DNA of 64,000 bases. Origin: Streptomyces violaceusniger. GTDB taxonomy: Bacteria; Actinomycetota; Actinomycetes; Streptomycetales; Streptomycetaceae. Below are positions 19,951 through 30,500 of this stretch, one piece after another (position 1 is the stretch's first letter; each line of letters opens with the position of its first letter). The stretch covers positions 7,502,001-7,566,000 of the forward strand of contig BJHW01000001.1 in assembly GCA_005405945.1 (NCBI GenBank), in the 5' to 3' direction. The position numbers and the translations under genes are program-made. Below the pieces are notes generated by a model. The model was not told the DNA's origin. It worked only from the letters and a program-made list of their open reading frames with translations, and ran no database searches.

Positions 19951-20210
19951 GCCGTGTTCGCTCCGTCGGGTGTCTGCTGCGCACGGGCCTGCTGGAGTTG
20001 GTCCCGGAGCGCTTGGATCTCCTCGGCGGTGATCGGTCCGTGTTCGGCCTCGGCGACCGTGATGAGCTCGTTGAGGTTGTCGTGCTCGATCTGGCGGGCC
20101 ACGGCCGCGGCGACGTATGCGGACAGTCCGGACGGCCCGCTGCGAGCGCGAGCGGCGTCGGCGATGTCCCGCGGCATCGTGATCGAGTACTTCTGGGTGG
20201 GCTCGCTCAT
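19947..20210 (-). CDS. vapB: VapB-like antitoxin
   Basis: An 87-residue protein with a ribbon-helix-helix-like N-terminus (MSEPTQKYSITMPRDIADAA) and a helical C-terminal tail that would bind the PIN toxin. It overlaps vapC by four bases (ATGA), the classic order antitoxin then toxin. The start codon lies 37 bases after the jetD stop, so the pair may once have been transcribed with the Wadjet operon. It would bind and repress its own promoter and neutralise VapC; here the toxin appears dead. Confidence 0.75.
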   Translation of the reverse strand: MSEPTQKYSITMPRDIADAARARSGPSGLSAYVAAAVARQIEHDNLNELITVAEAEHGPITAEEIQALRDQLQQARAQQTPDGANTA

Positions 20211-20246
20211 GCTCCTCCGTATGCTCCGTGCGATCCCGTTGAGTGG

Positions 20247-20495
20247 TCAGGGTGCGAGGTCGGTCAGGAGCTCGTCGAGGACGGTTTCCTCCTCGACGCG
20301 TACGCCGAGTTCGCTGAGGGCGGCCCGCAGGTCCGGGTCCCAGGGAGCGGTGGCAGGTGTGCCCGTCAGGGATGGTGCCAGGGGGCTTCTGCCGGCGGCG
20401 GCGCGGTAGTCGGCGGTGGTGTAGCGCCAGGGGCGCCAGGGGACGCGCCGGAGCAAGGCTGCGGCGATGCGTATGCCGCCCCAGTCGAAGTCGCC
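20247..20495 (-). pseudogene. jetD: jetD C-terminal fragment (Wadjet nuclease subunit), severed by a transposon
   Basis: The C-terminal 83 residues of JetD (TIGR02679/DUF2399), beginning GDFDWGGIRIAAALLRRVPW and ending EETVLDELLTDLAP with a TGA at 20247. The family motif normally reads YHGDFDW; here YH is found 6.1 kb away at 26601 and GDFDW starts here, so the gene was cut exactly between them. The fragment has no start or ribosome-binding site of its own. JetD supplies the toprim-like nuclease that cuts plasmid DNA extruded by the JetABC complex, so this separation should abolish cleavage. Confidence 0.88.
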
Positions 20496-20754
20496 GACGC
20501 TTCTCCGGGGCGCCGCGAGCGTGCGGTTTGAGTTCACGCAGCTCAGAAGCGGTCGGGACGACCATAGCGGGTGCAACACGTGTGGTGCACGGCGACTGCC
20601 TCAGATTCACTCGGTAAGAGACCCGTCCAAGGCTGGACCAGCCACTCAAGATTCGTTTCTACCGGTCTGCATGGCTCGCGGATTCGCGGCAAGACCGACC
20701 GACCAAGTACCCGAAGTTGGTGCGCTCAGTGATCAACCACCGTCGCATCTGTCA

Positions 20755-22169
20755 TTATTCCGGCGGCTCATCTCCATATAGCCACCAATATCTGTCATCA
20801 ACTGGACCGAAGAATTCAACTTTGACGTGATCGTTTCTCCTGATTCTTGCTTGCGCCACCTGAGCCCGACTTTCCTCCTTGGCGATCATCTTGGAGGGCC
20901 CATACTTATTGACCATCCAGACGCATGCAGCCGCTGCTCCTCGCGCGAGATTTGTCACGAGATCGGGGTCCATCGAACTCCCAGCGGCCATCTGATGGGC
21001 GGCGTAGCCAACTACGATCGGAGCACCAGGCCCTCCCACCTTCACAGTCTTAGACACCTTCTGCAGAAACCGCCTCTTCTGCAACTTCCCCTCGGCAGCT
21101 ATAGAGGCAAGGATATTCAGGTCATCCCTGTAAGAGAGAAACGCATTCTTCACAAGGTTGGCTGACTCTACTGCAACGTCTTCGGGTGTCGTCCGGTCTT
21201 GAGGGCTGGCCTCGTGAAGACGATCCGCCTTCTCAAGCAAGCGTACATAATTCTGAAACTCCACGCTTTGCCGAATCTCATAAATCTGCTGCGGAGTCAG
21301 TTCTTGCGCAACCAGGTAGATAGCACGCTTAGCCTCCCGCACTTCCCCTTCCGTGGGCCACCCCAATACCACCGAGTCACCAGCCTCACGTATCGGGCTA
21401 CCGGTCCCGTATACCCTTCCAGCCGGTTGCGCGTACGGCGCTGGCACGATGAGGGGGATGTTGAAGTTGATGGCCATCACCCCCAGCGAATGGATCGTTG
21501 CCTCCACTCGTATTATCTGGCTCAGATCCGATGCCCCACTCCTGTGAATTTTCTCCGCAAAATGCCAGAATTCTGTTTGCCGGAAATTCGTTCGCTCGTG
21601 CTCGCGCATCTCCTCCATGACAGACCGAGTGAGGTCGTTCGCAAGCTCTTGAGGGAACGGGCGTTCAATTTCTCGCGTCCAGTAATCGGGCTGTATGAGC
21701 GCCTCTCCTGCCAGATCGTTCATCAGGTCTTGATTGGCGGGATCCGTATAAGCTAGGCGAGGACCCGCTCCGTCGAGCTTACCTGCATAGAACTGAATGT
21801 CATCCTCGCTCAATTCAGCATAGTTGCCGCCTTTGATGACTTGCCGGGCAACATCCGCGAAACTGTTAGCGCTTGGGCGCATCGCCGGAACGATGGATCC
21901 GTCTTGGAGGAATATTCGGTATTCAGAATTTGAGTCAGCAAGAAGCTGCAGGAGTGGAGGAGTGAGGAGGATGCTCGTATCCGTAAGGAAGAGCCGTCGA
22001 TGCATCAGCAGGTTGTACTTGAGGTTCCCGTCAACCCTGGCCATCCCCTCCATAAATTGGGATGCCCCACGAGCAGGCCGATCGGCGCGTCGAAGGAAAG
22101 CACCATCGCCTGCCCCCAGAAGGCATCCGGATAAGCCGGGGGCTCCGATATTGCATCGAGAGAAGGCAT
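20755..22169 (-). CDS. Unrecognised cargo protein of the Tn554-like element, one frameshift near its N-terminus
   Basis: A 432-codon frame ends at 20755 and is open from 22053 (MEGMARVDGNLKYNLLMHRR). Upstream, another frame starts at ATG 22169 with GTGAGG before it and reads MPSLDAISEPPAYPDAFW, then VLSFDAPIGLLVGHPN. Adding one T at AATTTATGG (about 22056) fuses both into about 470 residues. The protein is soluble, with conserved-looking segments LFLTDTSILLTPPLLQLLAD and a C-terminal hydrophobic patch APIVVGYAAHQMAAG. TDTSILL faintly recalls the first PIN motif, but I cannot place it in a family. Codon use is AT-richer than its neighbours, indicating foreign origin. As transposon cargo in a defence locus it may itself be a defence or counter-defence gene. 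Confidence 0.7.
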
Positions 22170-22307
22170 AGCGAACCTCACTTCTCTGCGAACAGCAATG
22201 ATCTTTTCTGAAGCACCGGACAGTCTGTTCCTCTACTCAGCTTGAGCCATACAGTGTTCATTCGCCACGTGGCTTGACGATCGGCGGTGAACCCGCGGGT
22301 CTCACTC

Positions 22308-22847
22308 CTATCCGCGGTTGAGCTGGGCCATGAGCTCCCGGTTGGCGGCGCGGGCGGCGGCGAGGTCGTCGTCGCGGTCCTGGAGCGTGAGCTCCAGGTC
22401 GACGACCTGCTGTTCGAGGGTGGTGATCCGGGCCTGGAGCTGTTCGGTGTCCTCTGGGCCGCCGATGCCGGACTCGCGCCAGACCTGCTCGCCAAGGACC
22501 TCGCTGAGGCGCGCTTCGAGACGCCGGATGTGTCCGGCAAGGCGGGCGGTGCGGGCGTCGGCGGCCACCAGGTCGGCTTGGAGCGATGCCCGGCTGACGG
22601 CCGGTCCCCGGCCGCCGGGGATCGTGGGCGGCTCGGCCGCCTGGGCGTGGATCCGGCCGAGGAGGTCGCGGTGGCGGTAGAGGAAGGTGCGGTCGACGCC
22701 GGCGCGACGGGCGATCGCCGCGACGCTGACTTCGGAACCGTCCTTCGCGGCCTCGGCCAGGGCTGCGAGGACGCGGTTGCGGCGTCGGCCGGTGTCGGCT
22801 CGCCGGCCTTCCAACATCGCCTGGACGGCGGGGGCGGTCGGGGTCAT
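22308..22847 (-). CDS. tnpC: TnpC-like transposition helper (DUF6262 type)
   Basis: A 179-residue protein from ATG 22847 (MTPTAPAVQAMLEGRRADTG) overlapping the end of tnpB by four bases. An N-terminal helix-turn-helix-like part (SVAAIARRAGVDRTFLYRHR) is followed by a long coiled coil (residues about 85-175, e.g. LQARITTLEQQVVDLELTLQ). There are no recombinase catalytic residues. In Tn554, TnpC sets the orientation and efficiency of transposition; this small partner fills that position. Confidence 0.75.
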   Translation of the reverse strand: MTPTAPAVQAMLEGRRADTGRRRNRVLAALAEAAKDGSEVSVAAIARRAGVDRTFLYRHRDLLGRIHAQAAEPPTIPGGRGPAVSRASLQADLVAADARTARLAGHIRRLEARLSEVLGEQVWRESGIGGPEDTEQLQARITTLEQQVVDLELTLQDRDDDLAAARAANRELMAQLNRG

Positions 22848-25292
22848 ACGGGTCGCTCCGGTCGTAGGTCGGGCAAGGGCTGGGGAATGCGAGGCATGCC
22901 GAGGAAACCCTGGCGGGTCTTGCGGACCATGGCGGCAGCTTGCTGGATCTCGGCGCGTTCGGCGTCGGTGAGCTGGTCGACCTCCTCGGTGACGCGCCGG
23001 ATCAGCCGCCGGATGCGGGCGATCTCCTCGTCGGAGGGGGCGGCCTCGGCGCGGGCCCAGTCGTCGGCCTCGGTCATCGACCGCAGTTTCTCCCGCTGCC
23101 GCAGCAGGCCGTCGAGGTAGGCGCCGAGTTCGGGGAGGTAGGAGACGTCGGTGGAGAAGTGGTCGCAGCCCACGCAGCGGAACCGCAGGGGCAGGCGCCG
23201 CCTCCGGCGGCGACGTTGGAGGGCTCGGAGCAGGTGCCGAAGGGGACCTGCACCGAGCCGATCGCCAGGCGGGTGCGTTCGGCGTCCAGCAAGGTGGTGA
23301 CCGCTCCCCAGACGCGCTGTCCGTGGCGGTCGAACTGCATGGCGGTGACCTTGTCGACGGCCTCGCGCAGGCGTACTTCCTTGACCCGGTAGTAGCAGCG
23401 GGTCGACTGGTAGGAGTCGTGATCCATCAAGGGTGAGAGGACCTCAATGGGGATGCCGGCGTCCGCGTGGCGCTGGGCGAAGGAGTGCCGGTAGGCGTAG
23501 GGGAAGATCTTCTCCTTGTCGAAGACGGTGCCGTCATCCAGGCGGAACTCCGGCAGGGCGGTGACCCATTCGCGGTGGACCCCGCTGAAGTGGGTGGCGT
23601 CGATGCCCTTGCTCCCCAGCTGGTTCATCACCGACGACGGCAGCAGGACCAGCTCGGACAGCGGCCGGTCGGGGTAGAGGAGGCGGACGCGTTCTTGCTG
23701 CTCGCGGACCAGCTGGGCAGTGGGTTCGTGGACCGGCAGCTCCCGCCGGATCCGCTGCTCCTTCCAGTTGTTGTAGACGAGGACCGGCTTGCCCTGCCGG
23801 TCCCGGTTCAGGCAGTGGTACTCCAGCTTGCAGATCTCCTCGGGGCGCCGGCCGGTATCCATCATCAACTCCTGCGCGACGCGGATTTCGCGGCAGGTCA
23901 TCTCTTCGAACAAGTCCAGGTGCGCGCAGAGTTGCCGCATCACCTCCGGCGGCAGATCCTGGCCTTCCTCCGACGGCTCCGGCATTTTCGGAACGTCGTG
24001 CCGGGTGATCACGAAGTCGTCGGGCAGTCCAGCCATGGGGCCGTCGACCCTGGTCAGGCCCATTACGCGGGACTGCCGCAGCACGTTGCGGGTCGCCCGC
24101 ACGTAGCAGGTGCGGGTGGTTGCGGCGATGCGGCCGTTGGCTTCCAGGAACGTCATCCGGTTCAGGTAGTTCTCGATGTCCGCCCGCCCCAGCGCCGTCG
24201 TGTCCGTGCCGTGGTCCGGGCGAGCGTGCAGACTCCGCGACAGGAAGGCCAGCCCGGTCAGGTGCTGGCGGGCGTGGGAGGAGGTGCTGCGGGATCGCGT
24301 GCGGGTCAGGTAGTCCCGTGCCCAGCGTTTCGCGGCCTCCTTCAGCCACGGCTGGTGAATGGCGGTGAACTCCACCGAGCCGCGGTGCCCGAAGACCGCC
24401 AGGTCCCAGGTGTCCTTGCCGTACTCGCCCTCCGGGGTCTTGAAAGCCCGCAGCGCGTAGACGGTCAGGCGGTTGAGCAGGATCACCGCGGTGCCGTTCG
24501 ACTCCGGCCTGGGGACGTCCTCCAGTCGGCCCGCCTGCGAGGGGCGGATCGTGCGATCGATGAGCGAGCGCACCCCTCCCACGTCGGTCTTCGCCCCGCG
24601 CCGACAGCGGTGCTGCAAGCCGAACAGCAGCTGCGCGACGACCAGGTCCGGCAAGCCCCGGAAGCTGATCTCGGCGCCGTTGCAGCCCGACGGCGCGGTC
24701 CGCAGCCACAGCTGCTCGTCGACGGGCCCCTCTTTACGGAGGTTGTTGAGCTGCTTGCCGTGCGGATGACAGAGCCGGTGGCCCACGGCGGTGACGGCCT
24801 GGCGAGTGCAGGCGAGCACGCCGCAGTCGCCGAAGCCCGGCAGTGCCCGGGCCGCGGGGTCGGCGAGGAACTCCGTCAACGTGCAGCCGAACTGCTGGTA
24901 CTGGTACCAGTGCGACCGACACAGCGGCTGCTTACGGGAGTTGATCCAGGTCCGCTCACATCCGTCGACCCTGCACTGGCCAGGGACGACGCGCGATGCG
25001 GTGCGCGGAAGCTTGATGAACTCCTGGAGCGGCAGTCCTGACTTGCGGTGCTGGTCCTGGCACGTCCGGCACAGACCGCGGGCCTTCGACGGCAGGTCGC
25101 ATCCCGGCACCGGGCAGGCCCGCATCCCCAGCATGGGGTGGTCGACCGGCGCGGCCAGGACGCGCCGGTTGCCGTCCCAGCCAACCTCCTTGAAGAACTC
25201 CGGCTCGATCAGCGACCACAAGAACGCGGCCTTCTCCTCCCCGAGGCGCCCGGGGCCGGCGGCGCCGCCGAAAGGGACACCGCCGCGGTCAC
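22844..25292 (-). CDS. tnpB: TnpB-like tyrosine recombinase of the Tn554-type transposon, two frameshifts
   Basis: GTG 25292 overlaps the tnpA stop (GTGA) and begins MTAAVSLSAAPPAPG. A shift near 25245 is needed to enter the long frame (EKAAFLWSLIEPEFFKEVGW). The N-terminal region has zinc-ribbon-like cysteine motifs (CPVPGCDLPSKARGLCRTC). The catalytic domain shows Arg in MMDTGRRPEEICKL, the YAYRHSFAQRHAD box and a candidate Tyr nucleophile in STRCYYRV. The frame breaks again near 23194; one more C in GCCTGCCCC gives the expected CPLRFRCVGCDHF and continues into 22844-23173 (VSYLPELGAYLDGLLRQREK). The total is about 815 residues. Both breaks could be base-call errors, so activity is undecided. 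Confidence 0.78.
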
Positions 25293-26509
25293 CGGGGCCC
25301 TCCCGCCAGCTCGCGCGGCGAGGGCACCCGGTCGACCGCCTCCCGCAGCCGATCTGGATCCGGGTGCAGATACGGCTCGGCGCTGGACAATCGCGCGTGA
25401 TCGAGCAGGGCGGCCACCTCGTCCAGAGTGCCGCCGGCATCCGCGACATTGCTGGCCATAGCGTGCCGGAGCATATGGGGGGCCACGATCCGCGACAGCT
25501 CGGCCCGCTTCGACAGCCGCTCCAGCAACTCGGTGATGCCGTCCGGGCTCATCGGGGCGCCCAGCGGATCGGCGAACAGGTTCACCAGCACGAAGTCGCT
25601 CGCCGCCCCGTGCGGCATCGCCATCCGCTCGATCACGTACTGGTCGTGGGCCTGCACCACCAGGAAGTCGACCGGCTTGGCCTTCCCCGGCGCAGCGGAC
25701 TCCTGCCGCTTGGCCCACGCCCGGTTGGCGTTCTCCCGCCGCAGCACGTGCAGGTGCGACCCGGCCACCCGGCATCCGAGCGCGGTCGAGTCCGGCATGA
25801 AGTGCATGTCCTCGCGCCGCAGCCCCGCCGCAGTGCCCCGCCGCAGTCCGGCGCGGGCGAGCAGCAGCACGATGAAGCGGTCCCGGGCGTTGCGGCAGGC
25901 CATGAACAGAGCCACCGCTTCGGCGTCCGTGGCCCGGTCCCGGCGCTTGCGCGGCACCTGCACCCGGTGGCGGGCCTTGAGCCGGTAGCTCATCCCCTCG
26001 CCACGGGCTTCTTCGGGCAGGTCCCAGTCCTCGGCCACTTCGTAGAGCTGGACCAACACCTCTGACGGCACAGTCTTCGCGGTGATGCCGTGCAAGAGGA
26101 ACTGCCGAACCCCGGTCAGCACGTTCCCGATCCGGGCCGGCTGCCGGTGAGGCTCCGTCCCCGGACCGGCCATCACCACCCCGCGGCCCGCGACCGGTCG
26201 CTCGATGCCCGTGGCCTCCGGCGTTCCGTACTCCAGCCACACGGTGAACAGCCCGAGGTCCTGCGCTGCGGTACGCCAGTCGCGGCCGGTCCGCGCACAC
26301 CAGCGCAGGTACAGCGCGAGGTGCCCGGCGTACGTACGGGTCGTCAACTCCGCCTGGTCCCTGCCGAACCGCACGTACCGCAAGAACGCGTCCGCCGCCG
26401 GCACCACCGTCAAGTCCTCGTCCAGCACCGTCCAGTACCCGGCACCCGAGGGCAGCTGCACACGAAACGCCCGCAAGGCTTCCTCCACTCCATCTGCAAC
26501 GTGTCGCAA
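25289..26509 (-). CDS. tnpA: TnpA-like tyrosine recombinase of the Tn554-type transposon
   Basis: A 406-residue XerD/phage-integrase-type recombinase. It has an N-terminal core-binding domain (AFLRYVRFGRDQAELTTRTY) and a catalytic domain with Arg in LLARAGLRRGTAAGLRRE, the HxxR box in APHMLRHAMASNVAD, and the Tyr nucleophile in SSAEPYLHPDPDRL. The frame is intact. It is the first gene of the tnpABC set, 91 bases inside the right end of the element. The product would act with TnpB on the insertion site. Confidence 0.85.
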   Translation of the reverse strand: MRHVADGVEEALRAFRVQLPSGAGYWTVLDEDLTVVPAADAFLRYVRFGRDQAELTTRTYAGHLALYLRWCARTGRDWRTAAQDLGLFTVWLEYGTPEATGIERPVAGRGVVMAGPGTEPHRQPARIGNVLTGVRQFLLHGITAKTVPSEVLVQLYEVAEDWDLPEEARGEGMSYRLKARHRVQVPRKRRDRATDAEAVALFMACRNARDRFIVLLLARAGLRRGTAAGLRREDMHFMPDSTALGCRVAGSHLHVLRRENANRAWAKRQESAAPGKAKPVDFLVVQAHDQYVIERMAMPHGAASDFVLVNLFADPLGAPMSPDGITELLERLSKRAELSRIVAPHMLRHAMASNVADAGGTLDEVAALLDHARLSSAEPYLHPDPDRLREAVDRVPSPRELAGGPR

Positions 26510-26600
26510 CGATCACGACAGCTCCAGAGATGCGAGGGAGAACCCCAGCTCACACGATCAGACGCAGCGTCCTGCTACACGTCGAAGCGCCAGGGAGAAC

Positions 26601-27596
26601 GTGGTAGAGCAGCTTTGCCCGGTTGGCGTGCAGGTGGCGCAGGAGGGTGAGGGCGGCGGCCGAGGGCTGGCCCTGGAGACAGATCAGGGGTGGGCAGGCA
26701 GGGCCGTAGGTGTCGGCCGCGGTGGCGAGCACGGTCGGGTTCTCGCAGATGTGCACCACCGGGGCGTCACGCGGGAGGGGTGCGGGTGAGCTGGCGCAGG
26801 GTGAGCACGGCGGGTTCCCCGGTGCCGGTGGCCCAGTCGAGCGCGGGTGTGCCGCGCAGGCCCAGGGTCAGGACGGTGGAGGACAGGGCGTCCTTGAGGA
26901 GGCCCGCGCAGGCCCATGCTTCGCGGCGCCACTCCGCCCCGGTGCCGTCGGGGAAGCCGGTCAGGGCGCGGACGCCGGAGTGGACGAGAGTGGCGAGCGG
27001 GGTGCCGTCGTCGAGGGCGTGGGCGTCGCCGAGGGTGCGGGCGGCGAAGGCCGGGAGGGAGACGGCCGGATCCGTGGGCAGGCTCCGCAGCGCCGTCGCG
27101 GTGGAGGTGAGCAGGGCCCGGGCGGACTCCGGGTCGCGTGCGAGGCGGCGGACGAGGCCGCTCACGCGTATGTGCTCGCCCCAGTCGGCCAGTTCGGGCC
27201 GCTCGGAGCACAAACCGGTGAGCGGGGTGTACGCGTCGTGCCAGGCGTCCGCCTCCCGCCGACGTGCGTCGCTGCGGAGGGTGACGGGTCCGGTGAGGGC
27301 GATGACGGCGGTGGCGAGGCCGTCGGGGCTGACGCCGGAGCGGCGCAGGACGGCGTCGACGGCGTCGAGCCGGACGCTCAGCGAGCGCCCGCCGCCGGGG
27401 CCCGGCCCAGCAGGCGCTCGGCGGCGGCCCGCTCGCCGTCGGTGGGCGCGGCCAGGATGACCGGGCCGGTGAGCGGCTCGGCGCGTTCCATGCGGCGGCG
27501 TATCCGGTCCAGCAGCCAGGCACAGCCCGGGTCGCCGAGGAGACGGGCGAGGCGGCCGTGGTCGACGCGCCCGATGGGGGCGTCGGGTGCGCTCAT
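26601..27596 (-). pseudogene. jetD: jetD N-terminal fragment (Wadjet nuclease subunit), truncated by transposon
   Basis: ATG 27596 overlaps the jetC stop (ATGA) and begins MSAPDAPIGRVDHGRLARLL. The frame breaks near 27395 (continuing GRSLSVRLDAVDAVLRR) and near 26785 (continuing APVVHICENPTVLATAADTY). The conserved VHICENP and QPSAAALTLLRHL of TIGR02679 are present. The sequence stops at LLYH, exactly before the GDFDW of the detached fragment at 20495. The two small shifts are of the homopolymer kind seen elsewhere, but the transposon cut is real. Any product would read into the transposon and lack the nuclease core. Confidence 0.88.
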
Positions 27597-30500
27597 GTGA
27601 GGGTCTTCCCCCTTTCTCGCCACGGGCGGTCCTCCCACGCCACGGGCGGCCCCGTGTCACTTCTCAGGCCCACAGGGCGTTCTGGCCGGACGCGGGGGCC
27701 TCGGCGGGGTGGGCTCGGGCTCCCCGGGGAGTGCGCCGGTGCGGGGACCGTCGCCATGCGGCGGTCGGGTTCGGGGGCCCGTGTCCGCTCGGCGCCGTCC
27801 CACTGCCAGCGGGTCACCAGGACCGCGTCGATGTCGTCGACGCGGGAGAGCTGCGCGATGGCGATACCGGGAACTTGCGGGTAACAGGCCCATTCACGCT
27901 CGCTGGTCATCACCACGTCCAGGTCGAAGGCGTGGAGCAGGCCCAGACACTTGGCGCGGGAGTCGTCGTCGACGCCGGCGAAGGCTTCGTCCAGGGTGAC
28001 CAGGCGCGGGGCGTGTGGGGCGGCGGTGGCGTAATGCGCCGAGGCGGCGGCGAACAGGGGTACGGAGACGGCCAGGACGCGTTCGCCGCCGGATGCGGGC
28101 CCGGTGGCGGGTACCCAGGTGCCGTGCTGGTGGCGTTCGATGCCGAATTCGTGCCAGGCACGGTAGTCGAGCGCGGTGGTGAGCACTTCCAGCCAGCTGC
28201 CTGTGGCGTTTTCGGCCTGCGCGCGGGCGATCTGGGCTTGCAGGAACTCGCCCACCGCCGCCCGGTCCTCGGCCGCCCAGGCGTCGGCGGACTGGCGCAG
28301 CCGTGCCCGCGCCTGTGCCAGGCCGACCGGTGCCTTGCGGGAGGGCCGCCAGACCAGGCGCAGCTTCATGCCGGTGGAGGTGGGCCGCTGTTCGAGTTCG
28401 GTGTTCATGGCGTGTACCTGCCGTTCGGCCGTGCCGATCAGCTCCTGAAGGGTGCCGGCGACCTCGGTCAGCAGGTGGGTTTCCAGGATTTCGCGTTCGT
28501 GTGCCGACAGGATGCGGGTCAGCTCCTGGACCTCGGTGGCCAGGGCCCCGGCCAGCTCGGGTACGGCCCGCTCGCGGCCCTGGTAGACGAGGTCGACGAT
28601 CATCCCGTCCTCGGTCATGCGCGCCGTGGCGCGGTGGCCGCCCCGGGAGAGGACGTCCTGGAGCTTCTTGTACTCCTCGCTGAGCCGCTTTTGCACGCGT
28701 TCCCAGGCGCCGTCGGAGTCGTCCGTGCCGGACAGTGCCGTCTCGACCGCTCGGGCGAGCGCGATCGCCGGGGTGGCGGCCCAGGAGTCGCCGTCCAGCG
28801 GCGGCAGGGGAGTCTCCGGCAGGGCCACGGTCAGCAGGCCGGTGGCCGCGAACCGCTGGAGCGCGGCGATGGCCTCGGCGCGCGTGGCCGCCGCTTCATG
28901 GACGTCCTTGTCCAGCTGCTCGATGCGACCTTCGGCGCGGCCGGCGCGGCGGTCCGCGGCGGAGTACTCGTGACGGGCCTGCTTCTGGTCCCGCTCGCAG
29001 GCGCCGAGGGCATCCGCGGTTTCGGCAAGACGGCGCTCCAGTTCGGCAACGGCCGCGCCGACGGTCGAGCGGAGAGTGGTGTGGTGTTCGTCCGCGGCGG
29101 CGGCGAGTCGGGTCGCCTCGGCCATACGCTCGTCCAGTTCGGCCACCCGTCCCCCGGTCCGGCCGGCTTCCGCCTGCTCGTCGGCGACAGCGCGGCGCGC
29201 CTCGGCCCGGTCGCGGAGCGACGGCCACAGGGCGGCGAGGGCGGCAGTGTGGTCGGCCAGGGCCTGGCGGACGGCCGTGAGGGCCGGTCGCTCGGCGGGC
29301 AGGTTCACGGCGTCGGCCGTCTCGGTCAGTGCGGTGCCCGCTTCGGCCTCGCGCCGGGCCGCCTCGGTGAGTTCGGCCGCGCGTTCCTCCTGGCGGGTGC
29401 GGGCCCGGTGGGCGGCGTCCGCCGCCGCGGCGGCCACCGCGTGGGCGTGGCGCAGGGGGCGTCGTCGGGGACGGCGGCCAGTTCGGCGTCCAGGGTGCGC
29501 CGGCGCGCGGCCACCGTGGCGCGTTCGGTTTCACGGCGCGCGGTGCTGTCGGCCAGGGCGTCCAGTTCGCCGCGCAGGGTGGCGATCCGGGCGCGGCGTG
29601 CTTCCTCGCGGGCGCCTTCGCCCACGTACACGGCCGCTTCCTTCGACCAGCTGCCGGTCAGCGCGCCGATGCGGAAGCGACCGTCCGACGCCACCCACGT
29701 GCCGGGTGCGCCGGTACCTCCCAGACCGATGGTCGCCAGGAGAGCGGACACGGCCGGTTCACCGACCTGCGTGGCCCGGGGATCACCGTGGTCGACGGCG
29801 GGCCGCAGCGCGTCGGCGAGCACGGAGCCCGCCCGCGGCGCGGGCGAAGGCAGCGGGGCCAGCAGTACGTCGTGCCCGCTCGCCTCCAGCATCGTGCCGT
29901 CCGGGCACACCCACGCGTCCAGGAGCCCGGACGCCTCCAGCGCGGCCTCCAGCCCCGCCCGTTCGTCCGGAGTGACGTGGTCGTGGAAGTCGACCAGCCT
30001 CCACAGAGGCGCTCCGGGAGTCCGGTCGCGCAGGCCCGGGGTACGGGTGTGGGGTGCCGCCGGTCCGCGCTGGCCACCGGCCTCCAGCTCCGCCAGCTCG
30101 CTTTCGGCCACGGTGCGCCGCTCGGCCAGTTCGGCCAGTTGCCGGCCGAGGGCGGCGGCCCGGTCGGCCAGGTCAGCGGCCTGTCCTCGGTGGGCTGCCG
30201 CGGCCTGCTCCCGGGCGGGGCTGGGGCCGTGCAGATGCGTGCCCCAGTCGTGCAAGGCGTCCAAAAGCCCCGTCGGGTCGGGAAGGTCCAGCTCCGTGCA
30301 CCGGTCGAGGTGCTCGCGTACGGCATCCACCAGGTCCTGGCCCGCCTGTGCGACGGACGACTCGGCCTGGGCCTGGCGTTCGGCGGTGTGGGCGGCCTCG
30401 GTCTGGGCCTCGTCCAGGCGGTGCGCGGCGGTCCGCCGTTCACCGGCGGCCTGTTCGGCTCGCGCGGCCAGCTCCTCCACGTGGTCGAGGGTGCGCCTCC

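Larger units (their letters stand above)
20496..26600 (-). mobile_element. Tn554-like transposon inserted in jetD
   Basis: A 6.1-kb element bounded by the two halves of jetD. It carries tnpA and tnpB (tyrosine recombinases), tnpC (small helical helper) in overlapping order on the minus strand, then one cargo gene. This is the gene order of Tn554-type transposons, which insert site-specifically without long terminal repeats; none are seen here. The ends are inferred from the jetD codons (boundary 20495/20496 and 26600/26601) and may be off by a few bases. The cargo end is visibly AT-richer than the surroundings. Confidence 0.85.

Noticed and set aside
19858..20649. 263-codon minus-strand ORF over vapB and jetD
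   Set aside because: It is an Arg/Pro-rich shadow frame; only its last 30 codons coincide with vapC.
22308..26509. Interpretation as a RIT element (recombinases in trio)
   Set aside because: The third protein has no recombinase residues and is a small coiled-coil helper, so the set fits Tn554-type tnpABC better.
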